Below, one piece after another: positions 9,475 through 16,515 of a stretch of DNA of 34,156 nt. Location of the stretch: positions 1-34,156 of the forward strand of contig CBDUZZ010000051.1 of assembly GCA_965371855.1 (NCBI GenBank), read 5' to 3'. The DNA is from JAADEM01 sp965371855 (GTDB lineage Bacteria; Bacteroidota; Bacteroidia; Bacteroidales; Marinilabiliaceae). Position numbers and translations under genes: made by a program. The notes beneath the pieces are model-generated. The model saw only the letters and a list, made by a program, of their open reading frames with translations. It was not told the origin of the DNA and made no database searches. Every line of letters starts with the position of its first letter. Positions within the stretch are counted from its first letter, which is position 1.

Positions 9475-9852
9475 ATGAAAAAGGTAATATCAACAAAAAA
9501 TGCTCCTCAGGCCATAGGGCCATACAGTCAGGCAATTGAGACAAATGGTACGTTATATATTTCAGGTCAAGTACCTGTTGACCCCGCATCAGGAAACATT
9601 GTTGAAGGAGGAATAAAAGAACAAACAGAGCAATCTATGAAAAACATTGGAGCCATCCTGAAGGAGGCAGGTTACTCATATTCAGATGTTGTTAAATCTA
9701 CCTGCTTACTAAGTGACATGGCCAATTTTAAAGCGATGAATGAGGTATACGGATCGTTTTATCCTGAGAATCCTCCCGCTCGTGCTGCTTTTGCAGTAAA
9801 AGAATTACCTCTCGGAGTATTAATAGAGATTGAAACAATTGCTGTTAAATAA
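9475..9852 (+). CDS. ridA: RidA family reactive intermediate/imine deaminase
   Basis: Small cytosolic enzyme of the YjgF/YER057c/UK114 (RidA) family, 125 residues, a complete typical length. It hydrolyses reactive enamine/imine intermediates such as 2-aminoacrylate made by PLP enzymes. The family C-terminal signature is present: PPARAAFAVKELPLG followed by IEIE, with R103 as the expected carboxylate-binding arginine. The N-terminal APQAIGPYSQA segment is also typical. The start is ATG 9475, 38 bp after the LptD-like gene, and a terminator follows immediately. The MalY/PatB-type PLP enzyme elsewhere in the window is a plausible but unlinked source of substrate. Confidence 0.97.
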   Translation: MKKVISTKNAPQAIGPYSQAIETNGTLYISGQVPVDPASGNIVEGGIKEQTEQSMKNIGAILKEAGYSYSDVVKSTCLLSDMANFKAMNEVYGSFYPENPPARAAFAVKELPLGVLIEIETIAVK

Positions 9853-9857
9853 AAAAA

Positions 9858-9888
9858 GGGTATCCATTTTTGGACACCCTCTTTTTTA
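9858..9888. terminator. Bidirectional Rho-independent terminator between ridA and rplI
   Basis: Stem GGGTATCCA (9858-9866), loop TTTT, stem TGGACACCC (9871-9879), one A-C mismatch, then CTTTTTTATT. On the other strand the run AAAAAAA before the stem becomes a U tract, so it can serve both ridA (plus) and the convergent rpsF-rpsR-rplI operon (minus). Confidence 0.88.
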
Positions 9889-9921
9889 TTGTTTGAAAAA
9901 TGCAAATTCGTTTAGAATCTT

Positions 9922-10368
9922 TTATTCAGCAACTACTACAAATTCAATATCAACTTTAACTTCACGATGAAGTTTAATTGTAGCAGTGTACTTACCTAAT
10001 TCTTTAACCTGATCTTCTTTAATAGTAACACTTTTGCGTTCAATTTCAAAACCTTCTTTATTAAGACCTTCAGCTATTTGAATAGTATTTACTGATCCAA
10101 ATATCTTACCTGAAGTACTGGCTTTTGCTCCAATAGTTATTGAAAGCCCTTCAAGCTTTTTGGCAATTTCCAATGCTTCATTCTTAATCTTCTCAAGTTT
10201 ATGAGCTCTCTGTTTTTGATTTTCAGCATGAACTTTTTTTGCTGTTACTGTAGCCAAAATAGCATAGCCTTTAGGAATTAAATAGTTACGGCCATAACCG
10301 TTTTTCACATTAACTATGTCATCCTTAAGTCCCAAATTGGTAATATCTTCTTTTAATATTATTTCCAT
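9922..10368 (-). CDS. rplI: 50S ribosomal protein bL9
   Basis: bL9, 148 residues, a two-domain protein of the large subunit near the L1 stalk. The N-terminal signature is clear: DIVNVKNGYGRNYLIPKGYA at about 16-35. A long central helix (about 40-75) precedes the C-terminal rRNA-binding domain. It is the last gene of rpsF-rpsR-rplI, 16 bp after rpsR, and the bidirectional terminator at 9858-9888 closes the operon. A strong Shine-Dalgarno AAGGAG sits 8 nt before the ATG, unusual in this window. Confidence 0.98.
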   Translation of the reverse strand: MEIILKEDITNLGLKDDIVNVKNGYGRNYLIPKGYAILATVTAKKVHAENQKQRAHKLEKIKNEALEIAKKLEGLSITIGAKASTSGKIFGSVNTIQIAEGLNKEGFEIERKSVTIKEDQVKELGKYTATIKLHREVKVDIEFVVVAE

Positions 10369-10376
10369 GGTAATTT

Positions 10377-10382
10377 CTCCTT
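10377..10382 (-). promoter_or_regulatory. Strong Shine-Dalgarno site before rplI
   Basis: AAGGAG on the minus strand, 8 nt upstream of the rplI ATG (10366-10368). Most genes here have only A/T-rich leaders, so this site stands out. Confidence 0.75.
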
Positions 10383-10384
10383 AC

Positions 10385-10657
10385 TTATTTTTTCATCAAA
10401 TCTGTAACATAAGGTAACAAAGCTAAATGTCTGGCTCTCTTAACAGCATTAGCTACTTTTCTTTGATATTTCAAAGAAGTACCTGTTAAACGACGAGGTA
10501 AAATCTTACCTTGCTCATTCAAAAATCTCCTAAGAAACTCAGGATCTTTATAATCTACATACTTAATTCTGCTCTTTTTAAAGCGGCAATACTTCTTCTT
10601 TTTAATCTCTACCGATGGAGGAGTTAAATATCTAATCTCTGATTGATTTTGTGCCAT
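10385..10657 (-). CDS. rpsR: 30S ribosomal protein bS18
   Basis: bS18, 90 residues, which pairs with bS6 on the small-subunit platform. The family core is visible: KYCRFKKSRIKYVDYKDPEFLRRF, then GKILPRRLTGTSLKYQR and the basic KRARHLALLPY end. It starts 3 bp after the rpsF stop, with an AAGGAG Shine-Dalgarno overlapping the last codons of rpsF, which suggests translational coupling. In the Bacteroidota ribosome, bS18 with bS6 and bS21 helps form the pocket that sequesters the anti-Shine-Dalgarno tail (established for Flavobacterium), so an SD on this gene is of interest. Confidence 0.98.
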   Translation of the reverse strand: MAQNQSEIRYLTPPSVEIKKKKYCRFKKSRIKYVDYKDPEFLRRFLNEQGKILPRRLTGTSLKYQRKVANAVKRARHLALLPYVTDLMKK

Positions 10658-10660
10658 GGC

Positions 10661-11008
10661 TTAGTTCTCCTTTTTTTCTTTAGTTGCACTTCTTCTCTTC
10701 TCACTGTATTTGATAGCATATTTTTCCATTCTAAAGGTCAGAAACCTCAAAACACGTTCATCACGTCGAAAAGCAACTTCAAATTTCCCAATAAAATCAG
10801 GATTTGCCTTAAATTCAATCAAGTTATAAAAACCTGTTGATTTCTTCTGTATTGGGTAAGCCAATTTTCTCAGGCCCCAATTCTCATCGTTTACTATTTC
10901 GCCTCCGTTGTCTGTAATCAGTTCACGGAACTTTTGAACCGCTTCCTTCATCTGTACATCAGACAAAACGGGAGTCAAAATGAAAACGGTTTCATACTGG
11001 TTTAACAT
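10661..11008 (-). CDS. rpsF: 30S ribosomal protein bS6
   Basis: bS6, 115 residues, small-subunit platform protein and partner of bS18. Typical features are the opening YETVFILTPVLSD, GLRKLAYPIQKKSTGFYNLIEF in the middle and a basic, disordered C-terminal tail (KRRSATKEKKEN). It is the first gene of rpsF-rpsR-rplI; no ssb or priB lies between, unlike some other phyla. The leader is short, about 30 nt from the predicted start point, and I see no S6:S18-binding leader fold. A weak AAGGA sits very close to the ATG. Confidence 0.98.
   Translation of the reverse strand: MLNQYETVFILTPVLSDVQMKEAVQKFRELITDNGGEIVNDENWGLRKLAYPIQKKSTGFYNLIEFKANPDFIGKFEVAFRRDERVLRFLTFRMEKYAIKYSEKRRSATKEKKEN
10667..10672 (-). 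promoter_or_regulatory. Strong Shine-Dalgarno site before rpsR
   Basis: AAGGAG on the minus strand, 9 nt before the rpsR ATG (10655-10657), lying within the final codons of rpsF. Confidence 0.75.
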
Positions 11009-11044
11009 ATTCCTTACTTTTTAAAGGGTTTAATAATCAGGGCG

Positions 11045-11076
11045 CAAAAATAGAATAATTATTCTAATTAAACAAC
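11045..11076 (-). promoter_or_regulatory. Putative promoter of rpsF-rpsR-rplI, with palindromic spacer
   Basis: On the minus strand: GTTG (11073-11076), a 20-bp spacer, then TATTTTTG (11045-11052), a full match to TAnnTTTG. The spacer holds a perfect 16-bp palindrome, TAGAATAATTATTCTA (11051-11066), overlapping the first two bases of the -7 element. It could be an operator or a chance AT palindrome. Confidence 0.55.
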
Positions 11077-11135
11077 CCTGCTAAAAGATATCTTTAAAAC
11101 TTCCAAGTAGCAAGTTTGTTGTGAATATTAATATC

Positions 11136-11170
11136 TTCACCATTCACCTCTATTAAATAACATTCACCTC
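11136..11170. repeat. Short direct repeat flanking the murB stop codon
   Basis: CATTCACCTC occurs at 11141-11150 and 11161-11170, on either side of the murB stop (11153-11155). An overlapping 7-bp repetition (TTCACCATTCACC, 11136-11148) adds to it. The last codons of murB are thus part of the repeat. Confidence 0.55.
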
Positions 11171-12166
11171 TTTTTCAAGATTAATCTGAAATTTGTCATA
11201 AATATCTTCCTCAATGGCTTTTGACAGTTTGAGTATATCACTACCCGTGGCATTTCCCAAATTAATCAACACTAAAGCCTGTTGAGGGTGTACTCCTGCC
11301 CTGCCCATCTTCTTACCTTTCCATCCTGCTCTATCAATCAACCAACCGGCAGGAACCTTTACCAGATCATTTTCTAAAAGATATCCGGGCATGTCAGAAT
11401 ATTTTTTGAGTAGCTCGTTGTAAAGAGTCTGCGATATCTCAGGGTTTTTAAAAAAGCTTCCGGCATTACCGGTTACTTCAGGTTCGGGTAATTTACTGTT
11501 ACGAACAGAAACAATTACACTTCTGATATTTTCAATATTTATTTCACCATAGTTCTTCAGGCTCTCTTTAAGATGACCGTAATTAAGATTGAATTTTTCC
11601 CTTTTTGACAACCTGAACACAACTGATGTTATAATTATTTTACCTTTTAATTCCTTCTTAAAAACGCTACTTCGATATTCAAAGTCACACTCCTTGTTTG
11701 TAAAACAGAACTCCTCTCCGCTATCTATAAATACCCCGTTAACACTATCAATTACATCTTTAACCTCCACACCATAAGCTCCAATATTCTGAACAGGCGA
11801 AGCTCCAACAGTACCGGGGATTAATGATAGATTCTCAACTCCATAAAATGAATTTTCAACGCAAAACAACACAAAATCATCCCATTTTTTACCAGCTCCT
11901 ACTTCAATTAAAATCTCATCATCGTTATCTTCCATTATCTTCACAAAATTCATAACAGGTTGCACTACTACACCATCATATTTACCTGTGAAAAGAAGAT
12001 TGCTGCCATGCCCAATCACCAAAACGCTCCTATTGGTTAAATCCATTGATCGTAACCACTCTTTACACTCCCCGATACTGTTTAATTTAACAAATACAGA
12101 GGCATAAGCATCAATATTAAATGTATTATACTCTTTGAGTGAGAAATTATGATTAACTTTCAACAT
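11153..12166 (-). CDS. murB: UDP-N-acetylenolpyruvoylglucosamine reductase MurB
   Basis: FAD enzyme that reduces UDP-GlcNAc-enolpyruvate to UDP-MurNAc, the second committed step of peptidoglycan precursor synthesis in the cytosol; 337 residues. The FAD-binding stretch is VIGHGSNLLF (about 50-59), followed by SLIPGTVGASPVQNIGAYG (114-132). Active-site features include R165 in YRSS, the catalytic serine S237 in GSFFKNP, and a C-terminal glutamate in LEKEVNV. The length and the YRSS loop fit the E. coli-like type I form. It is transcribed alone on the minus strand between rpsF and the divergent TetR-like gene. There is no Shine-Dalgarno site. Confidence 0.97.
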   Translation of the reverse strand: MLKVNHNFSLKEYNTFNIDAYASVFVKLNSIGECKEWLRSMDLTNRSVLVIGHGSNLLFTGKYDGVVVQPVMNFVKIMEDNDDEILIEVGAGKKWDDFVLFCVENSFYGVENLSLIPGTVGASPVQNIGAYGVEVKDVIDSVNGVFIDSGEEFCFTNKECDFEYRSSVFKKELKGKIIITSVVFRLSKREKFNLNYGHLKESLKNYGEINIENIRSVIVSVRNSKLPEPEVTGNAGSFFKNPEISQTLYNELLKKYSDMPGYLLENDLVKVPAGWLIDRAGWKGKKMGRAGVHPQQALVLINLGNATGSDILKLSKAIEEDIYDKFQINLEKEVNVI

Positions 12167-12260
12167 ATAAATATTTTAAATAATATACCTTAATCCTGAA
12201 TTATTAAAATGCAATTTATACAATTACAAATAAAACCTTTTTATGAATAAAAATAAGTAG

Positions 12261-12268
12261 TATTTTTG
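12261..12268 (+). promoter_or_regulatory. Putative -7 element for the TetR-like gene
   Basis: TATTTTTG, a full match to TAnnTTTG, 39 bp before the ATG at 12308. The -33 position is only T-rich (CTTTTT near 12237-12242), a partial match. Confidence 0.4.
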
Positions 12269-12307
12269 AAAAACAATCAATTGCTCTAAGTAAAAGGGAA
12301 AAGAAAG

Positions 12308-12937
12308 ATGCAAAAAGATGAAAATACAATAATAAAGGAAGTCAGAGATTATTTATACGATGCCGGTGTAAGTAAAATTGATGCAATGGAAATTGCAACG
12401 GAAATTAATATTCCATTTCAAGATTTGGTTTCGATTGCTCCTACACCCGAAGATCTTGTTTCTAAAATTTTTCAGTATGAATTAATTGAATTCTCATCTA
12501 TCTTTGATGAGTATAATTTTGAAAAACAAAATGCAATTGATATATTAATTATTGTCGGACAAGAAATTTACAAACGATTCCACGATGTTAATCCTGCTGT
12601 ATCATATCATCTAAAAAAACACTATCCCAACCTTTATTATGACCATTTAGAAAATAAAATTAACTTTTTAACAAAAAGGATTGTCAATAATCTTAGAAAA
12701 GGACAATCTCAAGGAATATATAAAGAAGGTTTAAATACCGATGCAATTATAGATAACTTTACTGAGAAGGTTTCTAAAATACACAGTCATGATATCTTAA
12801 GTAAAAGTGAACTTACGTTTGAAATTATCTTTAACGATCTTATTGAAGAATTTATTAAAGACATCTCACATAAAGATGGATGGACATATTATAAAAACCG
12901 AAAACAACTTGTTGAAGCTTTAAACTTTAATCATTAA
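12308..12937 (+). CDS. TetR-like transcriptional regulator with degenerate HTH (putative)
   Basis: Predicted all-helical 209-residue protein. The size and helix layout fit the TetR family: an N-terminal three-helix segment (about 1-50, with SKIDAMEIATEINIPFQDLV in the HTH position), then a ligand-binding-type helical domain. A segment like HLKKHYPNLYYDHLENKI (about 102-119) resembles the C-terminal part of Bacteroidota TetR proteins. The HTH is poorly conserved compared with typical TetR members, so DNA binding is inferred. It lies 30 bp before the SPOR lipoprotein, probably in one transcript, and diverges from murB. Its ligand and target are unknown. Confidence 0.6.
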   Translation: MQKDENTIIKEVRDYLYDAGVSKIDAMEIATEINIPFQDLVSIAPTPEDLVSKIFQYELIEFSSIFDEYNFEKQNAIDILIIVGQEIYKRFHDVNPAVSYHLKKHYPNLYYDHLENKINFLTKRIVNNLRKGQSQGIYKEGLNTDAIIDNFTEKVSKIHSHDILSKSELTFEIIFNDLIEEFIKDISHKDGWTYYKNRKQLVEALNFNH

Positions 12938-12967
12938 AAAAAATAAAAACAATTTAAATTAATAACA

Positions 12968-13411
12968 ATGAAATTTTTATCCTTTATTTCCTATTTAGTT
13001 TTAGTAAGTATTCTTGTTTCTTCATGCTCTTCTTTGAAAAAACCAAGTTCATCGAGTTTTGAAGATAGTGCATCTCCTTACGTAAAAGAAGATGTGAAGC
13101 CAAAGGTGAAAGCCACTTCAGAAAAGATTGTGGTAAAAGAAGAAAAAGTTAAATTATTAGATATTGAAAATGAAGAATTTAAGTACTACGTAATTATCGG
13201 ATCGTTTAAAATATTAGAGAACGCAAAAAACTACAAACAAACACTTATAAAAGAGGGATTCACCCCCGTACTAATGGAAAATGAAGCCGGATTATACAGA
13301 GTCTCTGTTGCTGCATATCATGATGAGACAGCATCAAGAAATAGAATTGCAGAAATCCGTTCCAAATTCAAGAAATACAGTGATGTTTGGTTGTTAATTC
13401 GTAAATATTAA
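12968..13411 (+). CDS. SPOR-domain lipoprotein
   Basis: Small lipoprotein, 147 residues. The signal peptide ends in a lipobox-like SILVSSC, Cys at about residue 20. A Ser/Lys/Glu-rich linker (about 22-65) leads to a C-terminal SPOR domain at about 72-147 with the usual pattern: YYVIIGSFKILENAKNYKQ, GFTPVLMENEAGLYRVSVAAY, then a final helix and strand. SPOR domains bind glycan strands lacking stem peptides at the division septum, so this is probably a septal envelope protein. It is preceded by the TetR-like gene with a 30-bp gap. Confidence 0.9.
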   Translation: MKFLSFISYLVLVSILVSSCSSLKKPSSSSFEDSASPYVKEDVKPKVKATSEKIVVKEEKVKLLDIENEEFKYYVIIGSFKILENAKNYKQTLIKEGFTPVLMENEAGLYRVSVAAYHDETASRNRIAEIRSKFKKYSDVWLLIRKY

Positions 13412-13422
13412 ATCATATCTTG

Positions 13423-13430
13423 TATATTTG
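13423..13430 (+). promoter_or_regulatory. Putative -7 element for the flavodiiron gene
   Basis: TATATTTG, a full TAnnTTTG match, 34 bp before the ATG at 13464. TTCG lies 21 bp upstream of it as a partial -33. Its position just after the SPOR lipoprotein stop suggests separate transcription of the flavodiiron gene. Confidence 0.45.
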
Positions 13431-13463
13431 CGTGCTTAATTACCGAAATAAACATCGACAACT

Positions 13464-14663
13464 ATGTACAAACAAGTTAAGCTCTCTGATGATATTTTTT
13501 ATATTGGGGTAAATGACCGACGTACTTCGCTTTTTGAGAACATGTGGCCTCTTTATCGTGGCATATCCTATAATTCATATTTGTTAAATGATGACAAGAT
13601 AGCCATCGTAGATACCATTGAAGCAGGATTCTTTGAACGCTGGCTCGATAAAGTCAGGACTATAATCAAAGACAGACCTATTGATTATCTTGTTGTGAAC
13701 CACATGGAACCGGATCATTCGGCTGCAATCCGCATTTTATCAGAACTGTATCCTGACATAATAATTATTGGCAACAGGAAAACCCTGCCAATGATTGAAG
13801 GGTATTACGGTATTACATCCAATACTATGGAGGTAAAAGACGGGGACACTTTAAGATTAGGAAAAACGAATCTGAGTTTCCATACTATCCCTATGGTTCA
13901 CTGGCCGGAATCAATGGTTTGCTTCGAATCAACATCAGGAACACTTTTCTCAACAGATGCTTTTGGAAGCTATGGTACACTGGATGGAGGTATTTTTGAT
14001 GATGAAATGGATTTTGAATATTTCAGAGATGAGATGCGCCGCTACTATTCCAATATTGTAGGTAAATATGGTAATCCTGTTCAAAAAGCGCTAGGTAAAC
14101 TAGCAGGTCTTGATATTAAAATGATTGCTCCGGCTCATGGTCCAATTATCAGAAAACACATTGCCGATGTTATCACCAGACATGACAAATGGAGCCGGCA
14201 TGAAACCGAAGAAGGTGTTGTTATAGCTTATGCATCCATGTATGGCAATACTGAAGAGATGGCGGAGGTAACTGCAAGGGCACTGGCTGAGAATGGCATT
14301 AAAAGAATTAGAATGTATGATGTAAGTAAAACACATATATCTTACATCATCTCTGATATATTCAAATACAGAGGTGTTATTCTGGCAAGCCCAACCTACA
14401 GTAATGAACTTCATCCTAATATGGAAGCACTGGCAATGAAATTACAACACATGGGCTTTAAAAATCATCTGTTTGGTGTATTAGGTTCATTCACCTGGGC
14501 AGGCGCAGCTGTTAAAAAACTTATTGAGGCAGGAGAAAGCCTAAAATGGGAATTAGTAGGATCACCCGTTGAACAGAAATACTCGCTAAAAGCTGATAAA
14601 TATGAGGCTTGCATCAATTTAGGCAAAGAGATGGCAAACAAGTTGAAAAGCTATTCAAGTTGA
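13464..14663 (+). CDS. fprA: Flavodiiron protein (FprA-type flavoprotein)
   Basis: Cytosolic O2 and/or NO reductase, 399 residues. An N-terminal metallo-beta-lactamase-like domain (about 1-245) holds the diiron site; a C-terminal flavodoxin domain (about 250-395) carries FMN. All expected iron ligands are present with family spacing: H79, E81, D83, H84 in HMEPDH, H146, D165 and H225 in PAHGP. FMN-binding features are SMYGNTEEMAEV, SPTYSNELHPN and GSFTWAG. No rubredoxin or NADH:rubredoxin reductase domain is fused, so an external electron donor is needed and none is adjacent. The class suits a strict or microaerophilic anaerobe. O2 against NO preference cannot be read from sequence. A long hairpin follows the stop codon. 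Confidence 0.96.
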   Translation: MYKQVKLSDDIFYIGVNDRRTSLFENMWPLYRGISYNSYLLNDDKIAIVDTIEAGFFERWLDKVRTIIKDRPIDYLVVNHMEPDHSAAIRILSELYPDIIIIGNRKTLPMIEGYYGITSNTMEVKDGDTLRLGKTNLSFHTIPMVHWPESMVCFESTSGTLFSTDAFGSYGTLDGGIFDDEMDFEYFRDEMRRYYSNIVGKYGNPVQKALGKLAGLDIKMIAPAHGPIIRKHIADVITRHDKWSRHETEEGVVIAYASMYGNTEEMAEVTARALAENGIKRIRMYDVSKTHISYIISDIFKYRGVILASPTYSNELHPNMEALAMKLQHMGFKNHLFGVLGSFTWAGAAVKKLIEAGESLKWELVGSPVEQKYSLKADKYEACINLGKEMANKLKSYSS

Positions 14664-14669
14664 AAGTTT

Positions 14670-14719
14670 CCATAAGCAAAAGTACCGGCATCTCAGCAGT
14701 CCGGCACTTTTGCTTATGG
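14670..14719. terminator. Long hairpin between convergent fprA and the M48 gene
   Basis: Arms CCATAAGCAAAAGTACCGG (14670-14688) and CCGGCACTTTTGCTTATGG (14701-14719) pair over 19 bp with a single A-C mismatch, loop 12 nt. There is no U tract directly after the stem, so it may end transcription from both sides by other means or protect the mRNA 3' end. Confidence 0.65.
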
Positions 14720-14760
14720 ATAAAGCCCTTTATTACTTAAACCAACTAACCCATTAATCA

Positions 14761-15306
14761 TTATTTCCTATAGTACTTCATCGCTTCGGGCATGAACTCT
14801 TTAAGGTTTCTTATTCTGGTTTCATCAGCAGGGTGAGTACTTAGTATCTCGGGTGGTTTTTGCCCACCGCTTTGAGACATCCTTGTCCAGAAAGGAATTG
14901 CTTCTTCAGGATTATAACCAGCCATTGCCATAAAAATAAGTCCAAGTTTGTCAGCTTCTGTTTCATGCAATCTAGAGTATGGCAACACAATTCCCAACTC
15001 ACTGCCAATTCCATATGCAGAATAAAATAGTTGTTTTGTCTCTTCGGGTTTTTTCTCTATAGCCACCGAAAGTGCTACCCCACCAAGCTGAAGAGCAAGT
15101 TCCTGACTCATCCTCTCGTTTCCGTGTCGTGCGACCGCATGTGCAATCTCATGTCCCATAACTACAGCCAAACCTGTTTCATTTTGAGTCAAAGGAAGTA
15201 ATCCGGTATATACAACAACTTTTCCTCCTGGCATACACCATGCATTAGGCACATCATCATCAACAAGATTAAACTCCCATTGAAAACCATCTATCCTGCC
15301 ATGCAT
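14761..15306 (-). pseudogene. M48 family metallopeptidase, 5'-truncated (likely pseudogene)
   Basis: The catalytic part of a Bacteroidota M48 (Oma1/LoiP-like) peptidase, 181 residues from ATG 15306. HEIAH (in VVMGHEIAHAVARHGNERM) and the third zinc ligand region LHETEADKLG are intact, as is the STHPADETRI tail. Homologues I know start about 70 residues earlier with a lipoprotein signal. Here the frame continues upstream only to 15363 (giving FLKEKGMHGRIDG, which still looks homologous) and then meets TAG at 15364-15366, with no other start codon. The EamA gene begins on the opposite strand at 15403, so the missing 5' part is not nearby. Without a signal peptide the product could not reach the periplasm. 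A shortened cytosolic form remains possible. Confidence 0.75.
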
Positions 15307-15402
15307 CCCTTTCTCTTTTAAAAATGAACTATATTTATAATCGACTTCATTAAGAAAAGTCAGCTAAATAATAGTAAATTTAATAATTATAAAGAAATAC
15401 GT

Positions 15403-16287
15403 ATGAATGTCGTAACTAATAATCATATTAAGCTCCATTTAATTATTATCATCCTTGGCTTTACTGCAATTCTGGGTAAGTTAATCACACTCTCAGCAAT
15501 TGATATGGTTTGGTTTCGTATGTTTATCGCCTTTGCATCATTAGGTATATATATAAAATATAAAAATATCCCGATTAATTATTCATTTCGCATCATAGCA
15601 CAAATGATAGGTGTCGGGTTAATTATAGCCCTACACTGGATAACGTTTTTTTACAGCATTAAAATCTCAAATGTATCTGTAGCCCTTGGATGCTTTGCTT
15701 CAACCACTTTCTTCACGAGCATTTTTGAACCTGTTATATTTAAACGCAAATTCAATTGGCTGGAATTATTAATAGGAATTTTTATTATTATAGGTCTTTA
15801 CATAATCTTTCAATTTGAATTCAGGTACAAGATTGGAATTGTAAGTGCATTAATATCAGCCCTTCTTGCAGGGCTCTTTACCGTTCTAAACAAAAAATTC
15901 ATTGCACGTTATCATCCTGTATCAATAAGCTTTTATGAAATGGCAAGCGGTTTCGCAGGTATTACCATCTTTATGTTATTTTCCGGCAAATTCGTTAACG
16001 GTATTCCAATTCCTACTTCAATGGATTGGTTATGGCTTTTGATTTTAGGCATAATATGCACATCATACGCTTTTGTAATATCAGTTGATGTAATGAAAGT
16101 TGTATCAGCATATACTGTGGCACTTGCTTTAAATATGGAACCGGTTTACGGGATTATTCTTGCAAGTTTGATTTTTAAAAGTAGTGAATATATGTCATTT
16201 GGCTTTTACGTGGGAACCATAATCATTATAGCAGCTGTCTTTCTTTTCCCGGTAATAAACAGAAGAATGCAATCTAAATCAAAATAA
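15403..16287 (+). CDS. EamA family (DMT superfamily) transporter
   Basis: Drug/metabolite-type transporter in the inner membrane, 294 residues, with about ten hydrophobic segments arranged as two EamA repeats (about 10-138 and 148-286). Typical signs are GKLITLSAIDMVWFRMFIA at the end of TM1-TM2, ALHWITFFYSIKISNVSVA in the first repeat and VALALNMEPVYGIILA near TM9. The substrate is not predictable; relatives export amino acids or metabolites. It is transcribed alone and is flanked by a peptidase gene lacking its 5' end and a glycerate kinase fragment lacking its 3' end, suggesting that it arrived by replacement. A-rich leader, no Shine-Dalgarno site. Confidence 0.93.
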   Translation: MNVVTNNHIKLHLIIIILGFTAILGKLITLSAIDMVWFRMFIAFASLGIYIKYKNIPINYSFRIIAQMIGVGLIIALHWITFFYSIKISNVSVALGCFASTTFFTSIFEPVIFKRKFNWLELLIGIFIIIGLYIIFQFEFRYKIGIVSALISALLAGLFTVLNKKFIARYHPVSISFYEMASGFAGITIFMLFSGKFVNGIPIPTSMDWLWLLILGIICTSYAFVISVDVMKVVSAYTVALALNMEPVYGIILASLIFKSSEYMSFGFYVGTIIIIAAVFLFPVINRRMQSKSK

Positions 16288-16292
16288 GTCTG

Positions 16293-16475
16293 TTAAATTC
16301 TCTGAACGATTACTTTCGCAATTACACCAGATATCACAACATCAGAAACAGGCACAGATATTATTTCAAACTCATCAACAGAAAACCCTTTCGCAATAAA
16401 GGCAGCTACTTCTTTGGCTGACAAACTACCTTTAAAAGAATCAGGTACAATAAGTAGTTTTTTCTTTTTCATCAT
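16293..16475 (-). pseudogene. Glycerate kinase N-terminal fragment (GlxK/GarK type), 3'-truncated
   Basis: A 60-codon frame whose first 45 or so residues match the start of type-1 glycerate kinase: KKLLIVPDSFKGSLSAKEVA and IISVPVSD. In the family the PxxD is followed at once by GGEGT; here it breaks into VVISGVIAKVIVQRI and stops. Intact enzymes are near 370-380 residues and phosphorylate D-glycerate. I found no rescuing frameshift in the DNA, so the 3' seven-eighths of the gene is gone. It abuts the end of the EamA gene (5-bp gap, convergent). A function for this remnant is unlikely. Confidence 0.8.
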
Positions 16476-16490
16476 GGTTGATGGTTTCAG

Positions 16491-16511
16491 GCTATAAGCT
16501 ATAAGCTATAT
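16491..16511. repeat. 7-bp tandem repeat (GCTATAA)
   Basis: GCTATAA, GCTATAA, GCTATAT in direct succession, in the 40-bp gap between the glycerate kinase remnant and the stop codon of the cyclotransferase gene (16516). Confidence 0.85.
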
Positions 16512-16515
16512 TAAT

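Noticed and set aside
15307..15363. A frameshift that would restore the M48 N-terminus
   Set aside because: Only about 100 bp lie before the EamA start; no other frame there encodes the lipoprotein signal or the missing domain part.
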